Below, piece by piece: positions 1-10,817 of a DNA stretch of 64,000 nt. The DNA is taken from contig JADPYG010000094.1 in NCBI GenBank assembly GCA_017654735.1, positions 110,937 through 174,936 of the forward strand, in the 5' to 3' direction. The number at the start of each line of letters is the position of its first letter. Positions within the stretch are counted from its first letter, which is position 1. The position numbers were made by a program, and so were the translations under genes. The notes beneath the pieces are model-generated. The model did no database searches, was not told the origin of the DNA, and saw nothing but the letters and a program-made list of their open reading frames with translations. Source of the stretch: Vishniacozyma victoriae. Taxonomy: Eukaryota; Basidiomycota; Tremellomycetes; Tremellales; Bulleribasidiaceae.

Positions 1-1874
1 ACCTCTCTCGATCCTCATTGATTGCATTCATTGTATTGTATCGCCCAGCGATTGTAGGAGATAGCTCGGGGAAGAGAGAGAATGAATGAAGGATAAGAAA
101 TGGTATGGTAAATTGAACAGAGGACGTACCAAGTTTCTCAACCAACGCAATCCCACTCAAAGCATCGGCCTTTTCTTCCCCACCCACCAAGTCCATGACC
201 ACACCCTTAACGGCACTCCCAGTCCCACTCGCAAAAGGTAAGACGCCAGCAGCAATATAAATATGCGTTCCACTCGACGCAAAAGTGACAAGTGAAGTAA
301 GAAGACCATCTAAGAAAATCGAAAATTGAAGGAAGAGTAGATCGAACGCTGAACCATGTTGAGTATCTGTTGGTTGTTCTACTGGTTCGGAAGTAGGTGG
401 AAGGAGGTTGGATGGGTGACCTTCGATAGGTTCGGGTTCTTCGATTGGCGGTTGCGGGGGTAGTGGGGTGTGGGTGGGTGATAACCATTTCCTGCCTGAT
501 GCTATGATTCGGGGGAAGAGGATTGAGAGGAAGAATGCCCTCATTGATAGGTTCAATGACTGTCATCAGCTCCATCCTCGCATGTCCCTTCGATATCCCA
601 TGCCTCCCTGATTCCTTGAGGCCCCGATCAGACCCGATACCATCTATGCCGACCAGTGAGATGCTGCTACTGCAGCTGTAGACTCACCAACATCAACCCA
701 CTATCTCCCGGTCTAAATCCAAAAACGTTCGTAGCAACCAACTGCAACCCCATCCCCACATATCCAGTAGCTAGGACACTAAAGAAAGCCCCACTCGCGA
801 GGAAAAATAGATTGAAATCCCATTGCCCCTTTCCGTCCACCATTTTCCGTTTCGGGATGAAGATTTTCAAAGGCGTCAAGAGCGATTGTTTCTTTTTCTT
901 TGGATCTGTTTCAGTTGTCGAAGGTGATGTGAGGGGAGGGGTTGGATCGATGTATGGTAAGAAGAGTGCTGCGAATATGGTTGTGAATACCAACAAGAGG
1001 AAAGCGATTTGAAAGGGGAGTAACATCCCGCCGTAATCGAATGCCATTCCTCCAACTATCCGTCAGCTACGTCCACCTCAGGCTCTCCCACGATGGCTCG
1101 GCAACTCACAGATGTATCCCAAAGCAGCACCCAACATCCTCACACCCAGCAAAACACCAAACATCCCAGTCCTCTCCTCCCCAACACATAACTCAGCAAT
1201 ATAAGCCATACTCGCAAGCTCATATCCACCCCCAGAACCAAGGACATTAATCAGTTGGGTAATTGTGATCATGGTAATCCCGAATGAACCACCGATTGAG
1301 AGTGCGTATATTTGAGTTAGGGAGCGTAGGGAAGCCCAGAAGGTTTGTTGAGTCATTGAGGTTTTTATACCGAATTTCTTGAACCAGTGTGAAGTTACGA
1401 AGAGGTTTAAGATCGCTGAATATCAGCTGATTCTTCGTGTAGTCAAAGCCGACGAAAGTGTGTAGAGTCGTATTACAGGTGATAATTTACGGGGATAGTG
1501 TACTCAGGACACCGAGAAGTAGGATAAGAGGGTGACGTACAGCAGAAAGTAGTCATGGTAGACATGATAGCAATAGCCCTTGCTGTGCGACCTTCAATGA
1601 CAGGTATAGAGCATCTATCCTTTCCACCGCTCATCATTCCAGGTCCGTCTCCGTCTGCAATGCCATAGTCAGACCCAGAAGATCCATTATAATGAGGATG
1701 ATCATAGTAGTCGTCACATGTCATCACTCTAAAAGCGTAAATCAAGGATGTCTGGGTAAAAGCGAAAGAAGCAGCGGAAACCAAAGCGACAAAGAGGACC
1801 CGTCGAATTGGGGAGAAGTATGCGATTTTGTACACATGATCTTCTTTCGGTAACAGAACATCGGTCTCGGACAT
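1..1874 (-). CDS. MFS transporter, partial (3' end beyond left edge)
   Basis: The start ATG at 1874 opens with MSETDVLLPKEDHVYKIAYF, followed by a hydrophobic helix. Further helices lie in three later exons (about 1356-1110, 1047-670 and 570-131), with loops rich in charged and Pro/Thr residues. A long loop after the first helix and a central PKKKK-type cytosolic loop split it into two halves, as in 12-helix MFS proteins of the proton-coupled folate transporter type. The last visible exon ends at a GTACGT donor near 131, so the gene continues past base 1. The upstream in-frame ATG at 1994 is less likely because it adds an unusual N-terminus. The substrate cannot be told from sequence. Family assignment is by helix pattern only and is moderately sure. 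Confidence 0.6.
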
Positions 1875-2331
1875 GGTCCCAAGTCTATAAGGGTAGGGTA
1901 TGAATGATAATGTAATTGATAGAACCAAGGATGATAAGGCAGAAGCTAAAATGTGGTCATGGTTACGCCATCGGAGATGACCGAAGGTGGTCACGTGAGT
2001 AATTGAGTATGGCGGATAGATCCAGCAAATGTTGAAGGTCGTTCGGGCATGAGGTGAGGTCGAGACCTGATAGACGAGAGACGAGCTGAATTTCCCAACT
2101 GAGACTACAGGTAGAGATCCGAGCTTGACGACGTGGATCCGCCGTGCTCCGGAGAGTGGTCGGTCAACCGTGTGTACGACGAGTACTGCATCGCATAACC
2201 AATTTTACTTACTCTTTGAATCTCAAATCCGTCCCACGTTTCGCATCACCACTCTAATTGCCCACAGTCCTTCTCCCAGCCGGTATGACTCAGCTCGGAA
2301 AACTATGGCGCCTGATATACTTTACTCGGTA

Positions 2332-2935
2332 ATTTCTCCACGACTTAAATTGGAGCCATCCGGCTCGTCCTTAAATAAATACTCTTGAATCAAGTTCTCA
2401 GTCTCAAAACATCTGGTCGGGGCGCGACCGATCAGGGCGCATCGACTACCAAGTTTCAGCCTGAAGTCATAGCATGAATATGTGGAATGGGAGCTCACGC
2501 CTTGATTTGTTCACGGGTCACATACTCCTTCTGCTCCTCCTGGAGTCCATCCCCTTCAATCAAAAAGGTGTTATCCTCGTATCCACGCTTGTAATCATTC
2601 AGACTTTGTTGCAACAGATCGGCCTGTTTCCTCAAACCGTCCATCTCCTCCTTCCTGGATTTACCAGCTCCATTTGTCTCTTCCGTTTCGATGAAGCTCA
2701 AGAGTTGTGACCTTGTTCGAGAGACCGCCCGCTGTATTTGGGACGCCTCCATCCACATGAGGGATGGTACATTGGACCAGCCTGGTCTGACTGTAAGAGT
2801 GAGATTTTGATTGGGTGGGTAGCCTGGTTCAACAGTTGATATTGAGCCGGTCACAGAGGTACCACCGGGCTTTTTGATAAATTCTGCAAGACTGACGAGG
2901 CTGACACTGTCTGAAGAACCGTTGAGTGGCTCCAT
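2332..2935 (-). CDS. Small hypothetical protein with C-terminal helical segment
   Basis: An ATG at 2935 opens a 146-codon frame beginning MEPLNGSSDSVSLVSLAEF. Its second half is strongly charged and heptad-like (KEEMDGLRKQADLLQQSLND), suggesting a coiled coil. The frame meets TGA at 2495, but this stop overlaps a GTGAGC donor. Splicing to an AG near 2460 restores an open frame for about 45 more codons to TAA at 2332. No family is recognised and no signal peptide or membrane helix is seen. It could be a small scaffold or tethering subunit, but that is only a guess from the coiled coil. The facing plus-strand frames look like shadows. Confidence 0.4.
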
Positions 2936-4191
2936 TGTGATGATGTGTGCTGGTGTTGGTTTAGGATGTTAAGACGAGAGAGATAGAAATGATGGCGAAA
3001 AAGAGAGGAAGATTCGCCTTCAAATGTGTTACATCAATATCGTACACTGAATCAAAGGGAGGACGTCGACTCCACCAATCAAAGGAATTGACAGGGGCTC
3101 ATACTAGCTTGACCGGTAGAACCTTTCAGCCTGTGAACCGTAAAGCCAAGGAGCACCTGGAGCAATCATCGAAGGGGGGTACAAACCTGAAACGCCAGTG
3201 CGCATTGATCTATATCGTTGGTCACGGAGAGTCGGGGTATGGTAGATGCTCATCGTAGGCTCTCGTACCCGTATATGCACCAAGCCGACGGGTGAGGTGC
3301 CGACATGAAAGGATCAGTGAATTTCGGATGATTGTGGTTGCTGACGGCCTCGTCTCAAGCCACTAATTTCGAATACGTCGATGGTCGATCATGTCTGATG
3401 TCCATCGTCGACGACAGAGTTCTATTGTTGCCGCTATACTCGAGCGCCTATTGTCATTGTTGTTGGACCATCTAGTCCAATCGGAATGGGGAGTAATGTC
3501 ATGTTTGCGTCACCCTTACCGTTAGTCCCAGTGTTCGTCTTGCAATCGCTGTACCGTCTTCACGCAGGAATAACCTCCGATAACCGTCGCAAGTAAAGGT
3601 GACCGCCGACAAAGTTGCTTGGCGACAACTTACACCTCGTGAGTTTCCGCCAAGCTTCCTTTTCAATTCCGGGAGGCTTGCTCCGATGAGTCATTACTGT
3701 TGAAAGTGATGAGTCATGTATGTGGGGAGCGTTGGGAATAAAACAACTCTTCAGTCATCATTGTTATTCGCCGACTTGACCCAGCACCGGCGCCGAGAAG
3801 CCGATCGCGGTACTTTAATTGGACAGCACATAATTCATGGGCCGTCTATAACCCGTTCTTATTCTAGAAGAATGGCAAAGAAGAGAACAAGATGCTTCAG
3901 GTCGGAAAACGGAGAAAACGCCAAGTGACCGATCAGGGTTTTGTATCACTTGGCGCTTTTGAAACCGTGACCCCCCTGGACATCATGACCTCGCCCAATC
4001 CCTCATCAATGATGGTTATGAGCGGGATTGCGAGTGGGGCACATTGACTCCGGCTCGGGGCAAATGGGGTTTCTGAGCGGTATAACAAAATAACAAATGG
4101 CCCGACTATAGCCTCTTGCCGTTTCTGTTCTATTAAATATAAATGCCCCTTGTCTCCTTACCATAGAGCCCGCGTACATCCCACACTTACG
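2936..4191. other. Intergenic region, divergent promoters
   Basis: About 1.25 kb between the small hypothetical gene and the sugar permease at 4192. No convincing gene is seen; short plus-strand frames at 2989-3258 and 3716-3928 have no family signature. It holds one CGG-N8-CCG site (3289-3302), a 10-bp inverted repeat (3919-3955) and an AT-rich TATA-like stretch near 4131. Confidence 0.6.
3919..3955. repeat. Inverted repeat, 10-bp perfect arms
   Basis: CGCCAAGTGA at 3919-3928 is repeated in inverted form as TCACTTGGCG at 3946-3955, with a 17-nt spacer. It lies about 240 bp upstream of the permease start at 4192. It may be a binding site for a dimeric regulator or a hairpin; function is inferred from position only. 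Confidence 0.6.
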
Positions 4192-6508
4192 ATGAGCGAC
4201 AACAAATTCAACGAGATTGAAATGTCGGAAGACAAAAACACAGCACGACACCTCGACCATCGAGATGAAGGAACACGAGTGGGAAATATAGCAATAACAC
4301 CCCACATGACGGCGGAGGAGAAACAAGCTGCTATTAAGCTTGCTAATGAAGCGGATCCGGGACCTTCTATTACTAGTTGGAGATATTTCAAGTTCCTAAT
4401 TACTGCTTTCTTGGTCATTCTGAATTCCGGAGATAACGGTACGCCATGCGCCATTCACTCTGCCCTTTGGTTTCCCGCAGCAACGAGCGAATGAGCTGAT
4501 AGTAGGATTCGACGGTACGGTCATGAGCTCAGTCAATTCAATGGAACAATTTCAAACCTACTTTGGTTTGCCGGGACCTTTAGCAGGAGGTACTTCTCTC
4601 GTCTTTGTAGGTCATCATCCTGTTTTCCACTTGATTACCCTTCACCGCTCTTTCAGAACAACACGCTGAGAACTTCCAATTACTTGTTTTCAAGATTGGT
4701 CATTCACCTGGAAGAGACTGACAAATAGGGGATGTACACCCTCGGAGGAGTTTGCGCTTTCTTTCCAAATATTTACCTCCCAGACAAGTTCGGAAGGCGA
4801 TGGGCCATGTTCATAGCCAATCTCATTCAAGTGTAAGTATTTCCCCTTGACTCCAACATCTCTCCTTCTATGCTACAACATCTCCAACCCAGTTCGTACA
4901 AGGATTACATCCATCATCTGTGAAACCAAATCCTATACTAGCTAAACTGATATCAGAACCGGAGCAATCATCACGGCAAATGCTTTGAACATGGGCATGC
5001 TCCTATTTGGCCGATTCATCACCGGTCTTGGGACTGCTGCCTCTGCTACTGCCGCCAAGAGTTATTTAGCTGAGGTTACCCCAAATAGAAGTAGGGGTAG
5101 GTATATGGGGATTCAAAATTCGTTCTATTACGTTGGCCAAATTCTTGCTACTGGTATAACTGTACGTCTGTGACCACCTCATCTCTCTCATCCTGACCCA
5201 TTCATTACTCTACTTTATGATGGACTTGCCTTGAGACGAGTATTGATGTTAGATCCCCCTTGGTCTACTGCAAAACAACAATTCCTGGCGGATCCCATTC
5301 GGTATCCAATGCGTTCCAGGAGGTACCAATATGCTGTTCATCCTATTCTGCTGGGAATCTCCACGATGGCTATATGCCCGAGGTCGAAAAGAAGAAGCAC
5401 GAAGGGTTTTGGCAGAATTTCACACCCGGGATGGAGATTTACATTCACCCATTGTGGAAATTGAAATTGCTGAATTCGAAGAGAACATTTCGTTGGAAGG
5501 TGGTGATAAAAGGTTCTGGGACTTTAAATGCTTGTTTAAGGATTTTGGAAGTCGATATAGGTTTGGATTATGTGTTCTTGTCTCTATTTGGGGTCAATTG
5601 TCGGGAAATGGTCTCGTTACATGTGAGTCGTGATTCCCCCTATCTTCCTCCCCTTTCCTCTACCTCGTCCCTCTTCTTCACCTTACTCGATTGGAACTGT
5701 GTCCATGTGAAGAGTAGCGTTGACGGCAGACTTTCTCCCCGCCCTCCTTGGTCTAGCTGGAATCACCGATACAAATCGACAGCGAGAATTGAATCTAGTC
5801 AACTCGGTGACATCCATGATCGGAGCCCTCACCGGATCAGCCATAATCGACCATGTCGGACGCCGAAAGTTGATGTTGTTCGCCTCATGCTCAGCAATGA
5901 TCGGGATGCTTATTGTCGGTGGACTATTGTCACCCGCAGGAGAGGATAACAGTATCCGAGCAAATGCTGGTATCTCCTTTATCTGTATGTCGTTCTGATA
6001 TCACGTGGGTAGTACTGAATAATAGTCTTGTTCATGGTATTCTTTTCGTTCGGATGGACCCCGTTGCAAGGTCTATATCCCGCCGAAGTACTTGCGTACG
6101 AGAATCGAGCCAAGGGTTTAGCACTGCAAGGCTGGTGTACTAGTGCAGCTTCTCTGATCAATACTTTCGGAATGCCGATCGCTTTGAGGGATATCGGATA
6201 TATCAGTAAGCCCGGTTTACTGCATGGTGCAATCGTGGCTGATCCCAGATTACTTCATTTTCTTCGCCTGGGATGTGGTAGGTGTAGTGGTAATCTACTT
6301 GTTTGTCGTCGAGACCAAGCAGGTAAGTACTCTCAGCATAAAGAGGTTCAGTTCTGACCGCCAGTTGTCTCTCGAGGAAATCAATGAGGTCTTTGATAGC
6401 CGACATCCCAAAGCGAGATCCTTCGAGCTGGCTAAAGATGCTCGAACTCGAGCTGCGGAGCAGAAACAGCGAGTCGAAGCACTTGCTACGGGTGTACAAA
6501 GCGGATAG
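4192..6508 (+). CDS. MFS sugar transporter
   Basis: A 12-helix sugar:H+ symporter family protein of the plasma membrane. I assemble about eight exons. Hallmarks in order: FDGTVMSSVNSMEQFQTYFG in helix 1, GRRWAMF after helix 2, GRFITGLGTAASA in helix 4, ESPRWLYARGRKEEA before the central loop, GRRKLMLFA, and the VETKQLSLEEINEVFD motif after helix 12. The usual PESPRWL is WESPRWL here. All junctions use GT..AG and keep frame, for example at 4439 (GTACGC) and 6324 (GTAAGT). Start is the ATG at 4192, since upstream frames are closed by stops. The stop is TAG at 6506-6508. The family imports hexoses, disaccharides or galacturonate; the substrate here is not determined. The gene appears intact. Confidence 0.9.
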
Positions 6509-7168
6509 TGGAGCTAAGTCGCCGTAATTCTAAAAATGGTCGTATGCAAAGCGGATCGCATTTCCCGCAGATCTACGTACAAGCTTTCAAGGCGGTCAAG
6601 CCAGCGCATGTGATTCGTTGAGGCGATGCTATATGCGTATGCATCCGTGACTAGTTCCTCGGCACCAATGAGCCACATGGTCATGGTGTGACTCACAGTT
6701 TCGGCATGGCTGTCTCGCTTTTCCTAGTTTATGCCGATCACCGGTTCTTGACTGACGATCTCAATTTGTGGAGAATATGGAGATACAGTGCTTACCTTTG
6801 ATCTGGCGTCATTTACACACAGTTTACCCTGAAGTCAGTGGATTCGGTGGCCCCTTGGGTAGATCATTGTCCGATCGCTGCTCTTGCCCCATTTACTTTT
6901 GATCGTTTACCCTGAGCAATCTGTTGAATAACTCTAATTTACCCTCAATCGAATCTCCACCAACGTCATGACGCCGGATTCCGTTTTCTCAAAAAGAGGT
7001 GGTGTATCCTGGTTCTCATACCACTTTGTCTCAGCGATTATTAGTCATCTCTCACATACGTCTCAAAAAAAGCTGCATTGCGCCCACATATTCGCTGGTC
7101 TAGATACACTCAGCTATCAACCAATCAATACCCACCTCTGAGATCGACCCACGCATAAGTCGCCCAAC
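6509..7168. other. Intergenic region with repeated TTTACCCT motif
   Basis: No gene is seen in these 660 bp. The octamer TTTACCCT occurs three times, near 6823, 6906 and 6938, all on the plus strand upstream of the aquaporin gene. It may be a shared factor-binding site; nothing else stands out. Confidence 0.45.
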
Positions 7169-8465
7169 ATGCTCATCAAGAAACACAAATTCGACAAGCA
7201 GACCTTCATGGATGACATCAAGCTGGACTTGGTAGCTGCTGCCGTGAGTCATTGACAGTCGTTCGTATGTATACCTGCTGACGATCCAGGGAGAGTTCAT
7301 CGGGACAGTAAGCAAACGCGTCATGTCAAGACGCAATCAACTAACCACCTAGATCTCCTTCCTCTTCTTCTCCCTTGGAGTAAGCCTTCCTTTTCCTGAC
7401 TTGCCCTCAATACTGATGAATTAGGCAGTTCAAGTAGCTGGAGCTTCCAACAACTCTCTAGAAGAAGCCTCAGGAACGACACCACAAGGAACAGCTACTC
7501 AAAACCTCCTAGTAAGCTGACGCTCCCCAGCTTGTCGTGGGCCAGCTGATTCCTAGACTTACTACTACATCTCGTGCTCCTTTGGTTTCTCGCTGGTTGC
7601 CAATGCTTTCGGTCAGTCATCTAATCCTTCTCGCGTGAGCATAACATTGACAAGGTAGTGTTTTACCGATTCACCGGATCTATCTTCAACCCCTCGGTCT
7701 CACTCGCATTGTGTATAGTCGGAGCGATCAAGCCAGTCCGGTTCCTTCGTAAGCTTTCAAACCCCTTGATTCGACTGTGCTGACGATCAGTGGTATCTCT
7801 CGGTCAGATGTTGGGTGGTATCGTCGCCGCTGCTCTCCTCGATGCCCTCACACCAGGCCAACTATCCGTCGGTGTCTCGCTTGGTCAGGGAGCAAGCAGG
7901 ACACAGGGGTGAGTTCTACAATGTGTACTTATAACTGACATTAGTCTATTTATCGAAGCATTTGCTACCGCCAGTTTGACTATTGCTGTTCTCATGCTCG
8001 CTGCTGGTGAGCTCTCCTCTCCTCGCTCGGGACCCGCTGACAGTATCCAGAGAAGAATCGATTGACCCCTCTTGCTCCCCTCGGATTCGGTCTCATCTTG
8101 TTCGTCGTCATGATGATGTCGGTCGCATACACCGGTGGTGCAGTCAAGTATGTCCTCCACTCCATACCCAGTCAACACGCTAATAATTAGTACCGCACGT
8201 GCATTCGGCCCAGCCGTTGTCGAGGGATTCCCCAACTACCACTGGATCTACTGTATGTACCTCCCACCGTCCATGATATGAAGCTGACACAACAGGGCTC
8301 GGACCAACCCTCGGTTCCTTATTGGCAACTGCCTTCTTTTACTTCCTCAAGACCATCAAGTACTGGTACGTCCATCATCTCTTTTCCATCATGAAGGATA
8401 GAGCTGATGCATGCAGGCAGGTCAACCCTAACCAGGATTCTACCGATGTCAGCCACTCCATCTAA
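7169..8465 (+). CDS. Aquaporin (MIP family) with atypical NPA motifs
   Basis: A membrane water/solute channel assembled from about eleven short exons, starting MLIKKHKFDKQTFMDDIKLD. The family pattern is clear: GEFIGTISFLFFSLGAVQVA in helix 1, GSIFNPSVSLALCIVGAI in loop B, GQMLGGIVAAALLDAL in helix 3, EAFATASLTIAVLMLAAEK in helix 4, NTARAFGPAVVEGFPNYHWI in loop E, and a final helix followed by a short tail ending VSHSI. Both pore motifs differ from NPA: the first is NPS and the second is NTA. The NTA codons span a splice junction, but GT..AG ends (8149-8192) leave no other reading. Length (about 260 residues) matches orthodox fungal aquaporins. Selectivity may be altered; this is inference. 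Confidence 0.88.
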
Positions 8466-8873
8466 ACGTCTCATACCGAGACATCCCAATCATAGCCCTC
8501 CTTATAATACAGTGCATAGTGTTACTCAGTTACTTAACGATGTTGATAGATCCATGCATACACATATTGCGCCTCCATCTGTTAGCGTCCTGAGCGCCTT
8601 GGATGTACCATACTCTCTGGCCGTCGTGTATAGGCAGTTCGTACTAGGGGATATTAAGATTCAGGGCAAGTCTTCGCCAAGATCGGACCGGTCTTTTCGG
8701 GAACACCGTTCAGTACATCTCTTCATCTTTCAATTAGCTATCTCTTGAATCACATTCATACAAAGTCGACAGGGCAATATCATCGGTAGTACTACGACCC
8801 ATTGTAGCCGACTAGACGCTGTGACACCAAGAGATGTAGCTCGAAAGCCAGGTGACTCCCATCATATTTTAAG
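8466..8873. other. Intergenic region
   Basis: About 400 bp between the aquaporin and the Rch1-like gene. It probably carries the 3' UTR of one and the promoter of the other. The frame at 8407-8748 overlaps the aquaporin exon out of phase and looks like a shadow. No specific site is recognised. Confidence 0.5.
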
Positions 8874-10189
8874 ATGCAGCCAGTCGAACCGACAGCATCG
8901 CAAGTCGCCATAGCCGGCGTAGAATCGCTACCCACCCCCGCGCAAGACACCCGAACACCTAGACGCTGGCTGCTCATACTCAAGACGATCACCTCATTCT
9001 TGCTCGACCAATGGCTTCTCCTCGCCATGGGATTGCTCATTCTCTTGGCATACTTTTTCCCAAGCGTCGGGAAGCGCGGAGGACACATTCGATCCGAATA
9101 TACTATCACCTACGGCGCTGTCGCTTTAATCTTTCTCTGCTCCGGTCTCACCCTTCCATTCGATAAACTAGTCAAGCATGCGCGAAATATCCGCCTACAT
9201 ATAATTGTTCAAATCACTTCGTTCCTCATTACTTCCTCCGTCTTTTTCGCCATAGCATGTGCAGCCTCGACAAATGCGTCCATCGAAATCAGTATACTCG
9301 TTGGATTTATCGCAACGGGATGTCTTCCTACAACCATCAACTCGAATGTTGTCATGACTCGCCAAGCCGGTGGTGACGTCGCAGCGACTATGGTGTCTGT
9401 GACGGTGGGTAACCTTCTCGGGCCATTCATTACACCACTATTGATGGCCAAACTCTACCTTCCAGCGACATCTCAATTTTCCGAATGGCTCCCTGCTGAA
9501 GCTCTAAACAATCTCCCAGCACTCTACAAAAACGTCATGTTTCAAATGGGACTCAGCGTATATCTACCCCTTGTCGTCGGTCAGATATTGCGAGCAATAT
9601 GGACAAAGAAAGTAGAATGGATAGCTGTAAAATTCAAACTGGGCAAGGTCGGCTCAGTGTGTCTACTGGCACTGGTTTGGTAAGCCAAGCTTGTCGATCA
9701 CGTCGGTGGCTAATCAACAGGGCTACCTTCTGTACAGCCTTCGCTTCCGGAGCTCTCCAAACTATGACACCTCCCACCGTCGCATTCATCATCATGATCA
9801 ATTTCATCGTCTGTATCGCATTCACAATATTCTCATATTACTGTTCCCGACCGCCATCCTTCTTGAACAACCTATCCCCACGCATATTCCGCCAAATCAG
9901 CAAGGAAGAAACTATCGCAATATGTTTCTGTGCCCCCGGGAAAACCCAGGCACTGGGTATCCCGCTTATATCAGCGATGTATGCTTCGTCAGACGACCAA
10001 ACGAGGGCGCTTATTCAGGTTCCGATGATTCTGTATACTGCCGAAAATATTCTTGTTGGCCAGGTGCTCGTTTGGTTGTTCAAGCGATGGATTGCAAAGG
10101 ATCAGCGGGAGGATGAGGAGGTGTCAGTATCGGTCGAACCGGCTGGGGAAGAGATTGGTTCGGAACAAGACGAAAAGTCATACAAGTAG
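8874..10189 (+). CDS. RCH1: SBF-like membrane protein, Rch1/SLC10A7 homologue
   Basis: A bile-acid:sodium-symporter-fold protein with about ten helices. In yeasts the Rch1/SLC10A7 branch sits in the plasma membrane and limits calcium uptake (established for the family). The first exon runs from ATG 8874 to about 9681 and one 40-nt intron (GTAAGC..ACAG) leads to the second exon from 9722. Diagnostic segments: DQWLLLAMGLLILLAYFFPS in helix 1, TYGAVALIFLCSGLTLPFDK, CLPTTINSNVVMTRQAGGD and VGNLLGPFITPLLM, then SGALQTMTPPTVAFIIMINF and GKTQALGIPLISAMY in the second half. The acidic tail ends EQDEKSYK. The gene looks intact; the name is given by family resemblance. Confidence 0.85.
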
Positions 10190-10817
10190 ATCATGGACCG
10201 CATTTCAAGTCTCCACGGTATGCTATGGGCGATGGTGATCCGCAGAAGAGATTACAGGTACTGTGGCCGTATAGGCAAGAAATCATCGCCCTGAGGCGAC
10301 GTCGACGCAACCTCGCCACCGTCTAAGCTATTCTCTCGTTGCATTTGTTGTATTTCCCCGCGACGGAGTATCATATCCGCCGAAAGAGCATGTCGCATGC
10401 ATGGAACATGCAGAACACCCTTTCAAGACGTCAATAGATGTCGCCATCGAGAATCAGAAGCACGAAATTCGCTAAAAATAAGCGAAAGAAGGCACCGAAA
10501 TAGAGAAATTGCACCACATCACTTGGCGCCGGCGACATGTATTGTCGGCTGTCATTCACGTTGTTGATCACCCTGATATACTGATATATAGCCCCTACTG
10601 GTGGGTATCGCGCCGCATTCCTCGACTTGTGGTTACGCATGCTACCATATCCAATCGCTAGGTACAGAGCCGCTTTGACCGCATGGAACATGCAATGAAG
10701 CCCATATCACGCGATATGAGATCTTGTTGGCGACTATTGGAGACGCTGAAAATTTCAGACATTGATATATAACACTGCAGAAATGAGGTCAAGATACTTC
10801 CCAACCGCCTACCGAAA
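10190..10817. other. Intergenic region
   Basis: About 630 bp between the Rch1-like gene and the OPT gene. Frames on the minus strand (10431-10846) have no family signature and lack good coding character. No repeat or clear site was found. Confidence 0.5.

Noticed and set aside
656..1012. Plus-strand frame opposite the first MFS gene
   Set aside because: It lies antisense to a hydrophobic MFS exon and has no family signature; a shadow.
3289..3302. Single CGG-N8-CCG site far upstream of the first permease
   Set aside because: One site 890 bp away is expected by chance in a 64-kb window; not counted in the cluster argument.
8407..8748. 113-codon plus-strand frame after the aquaporin
   Set aside because: It overlaps the aquaporin last exon in another phase and shows no domain.
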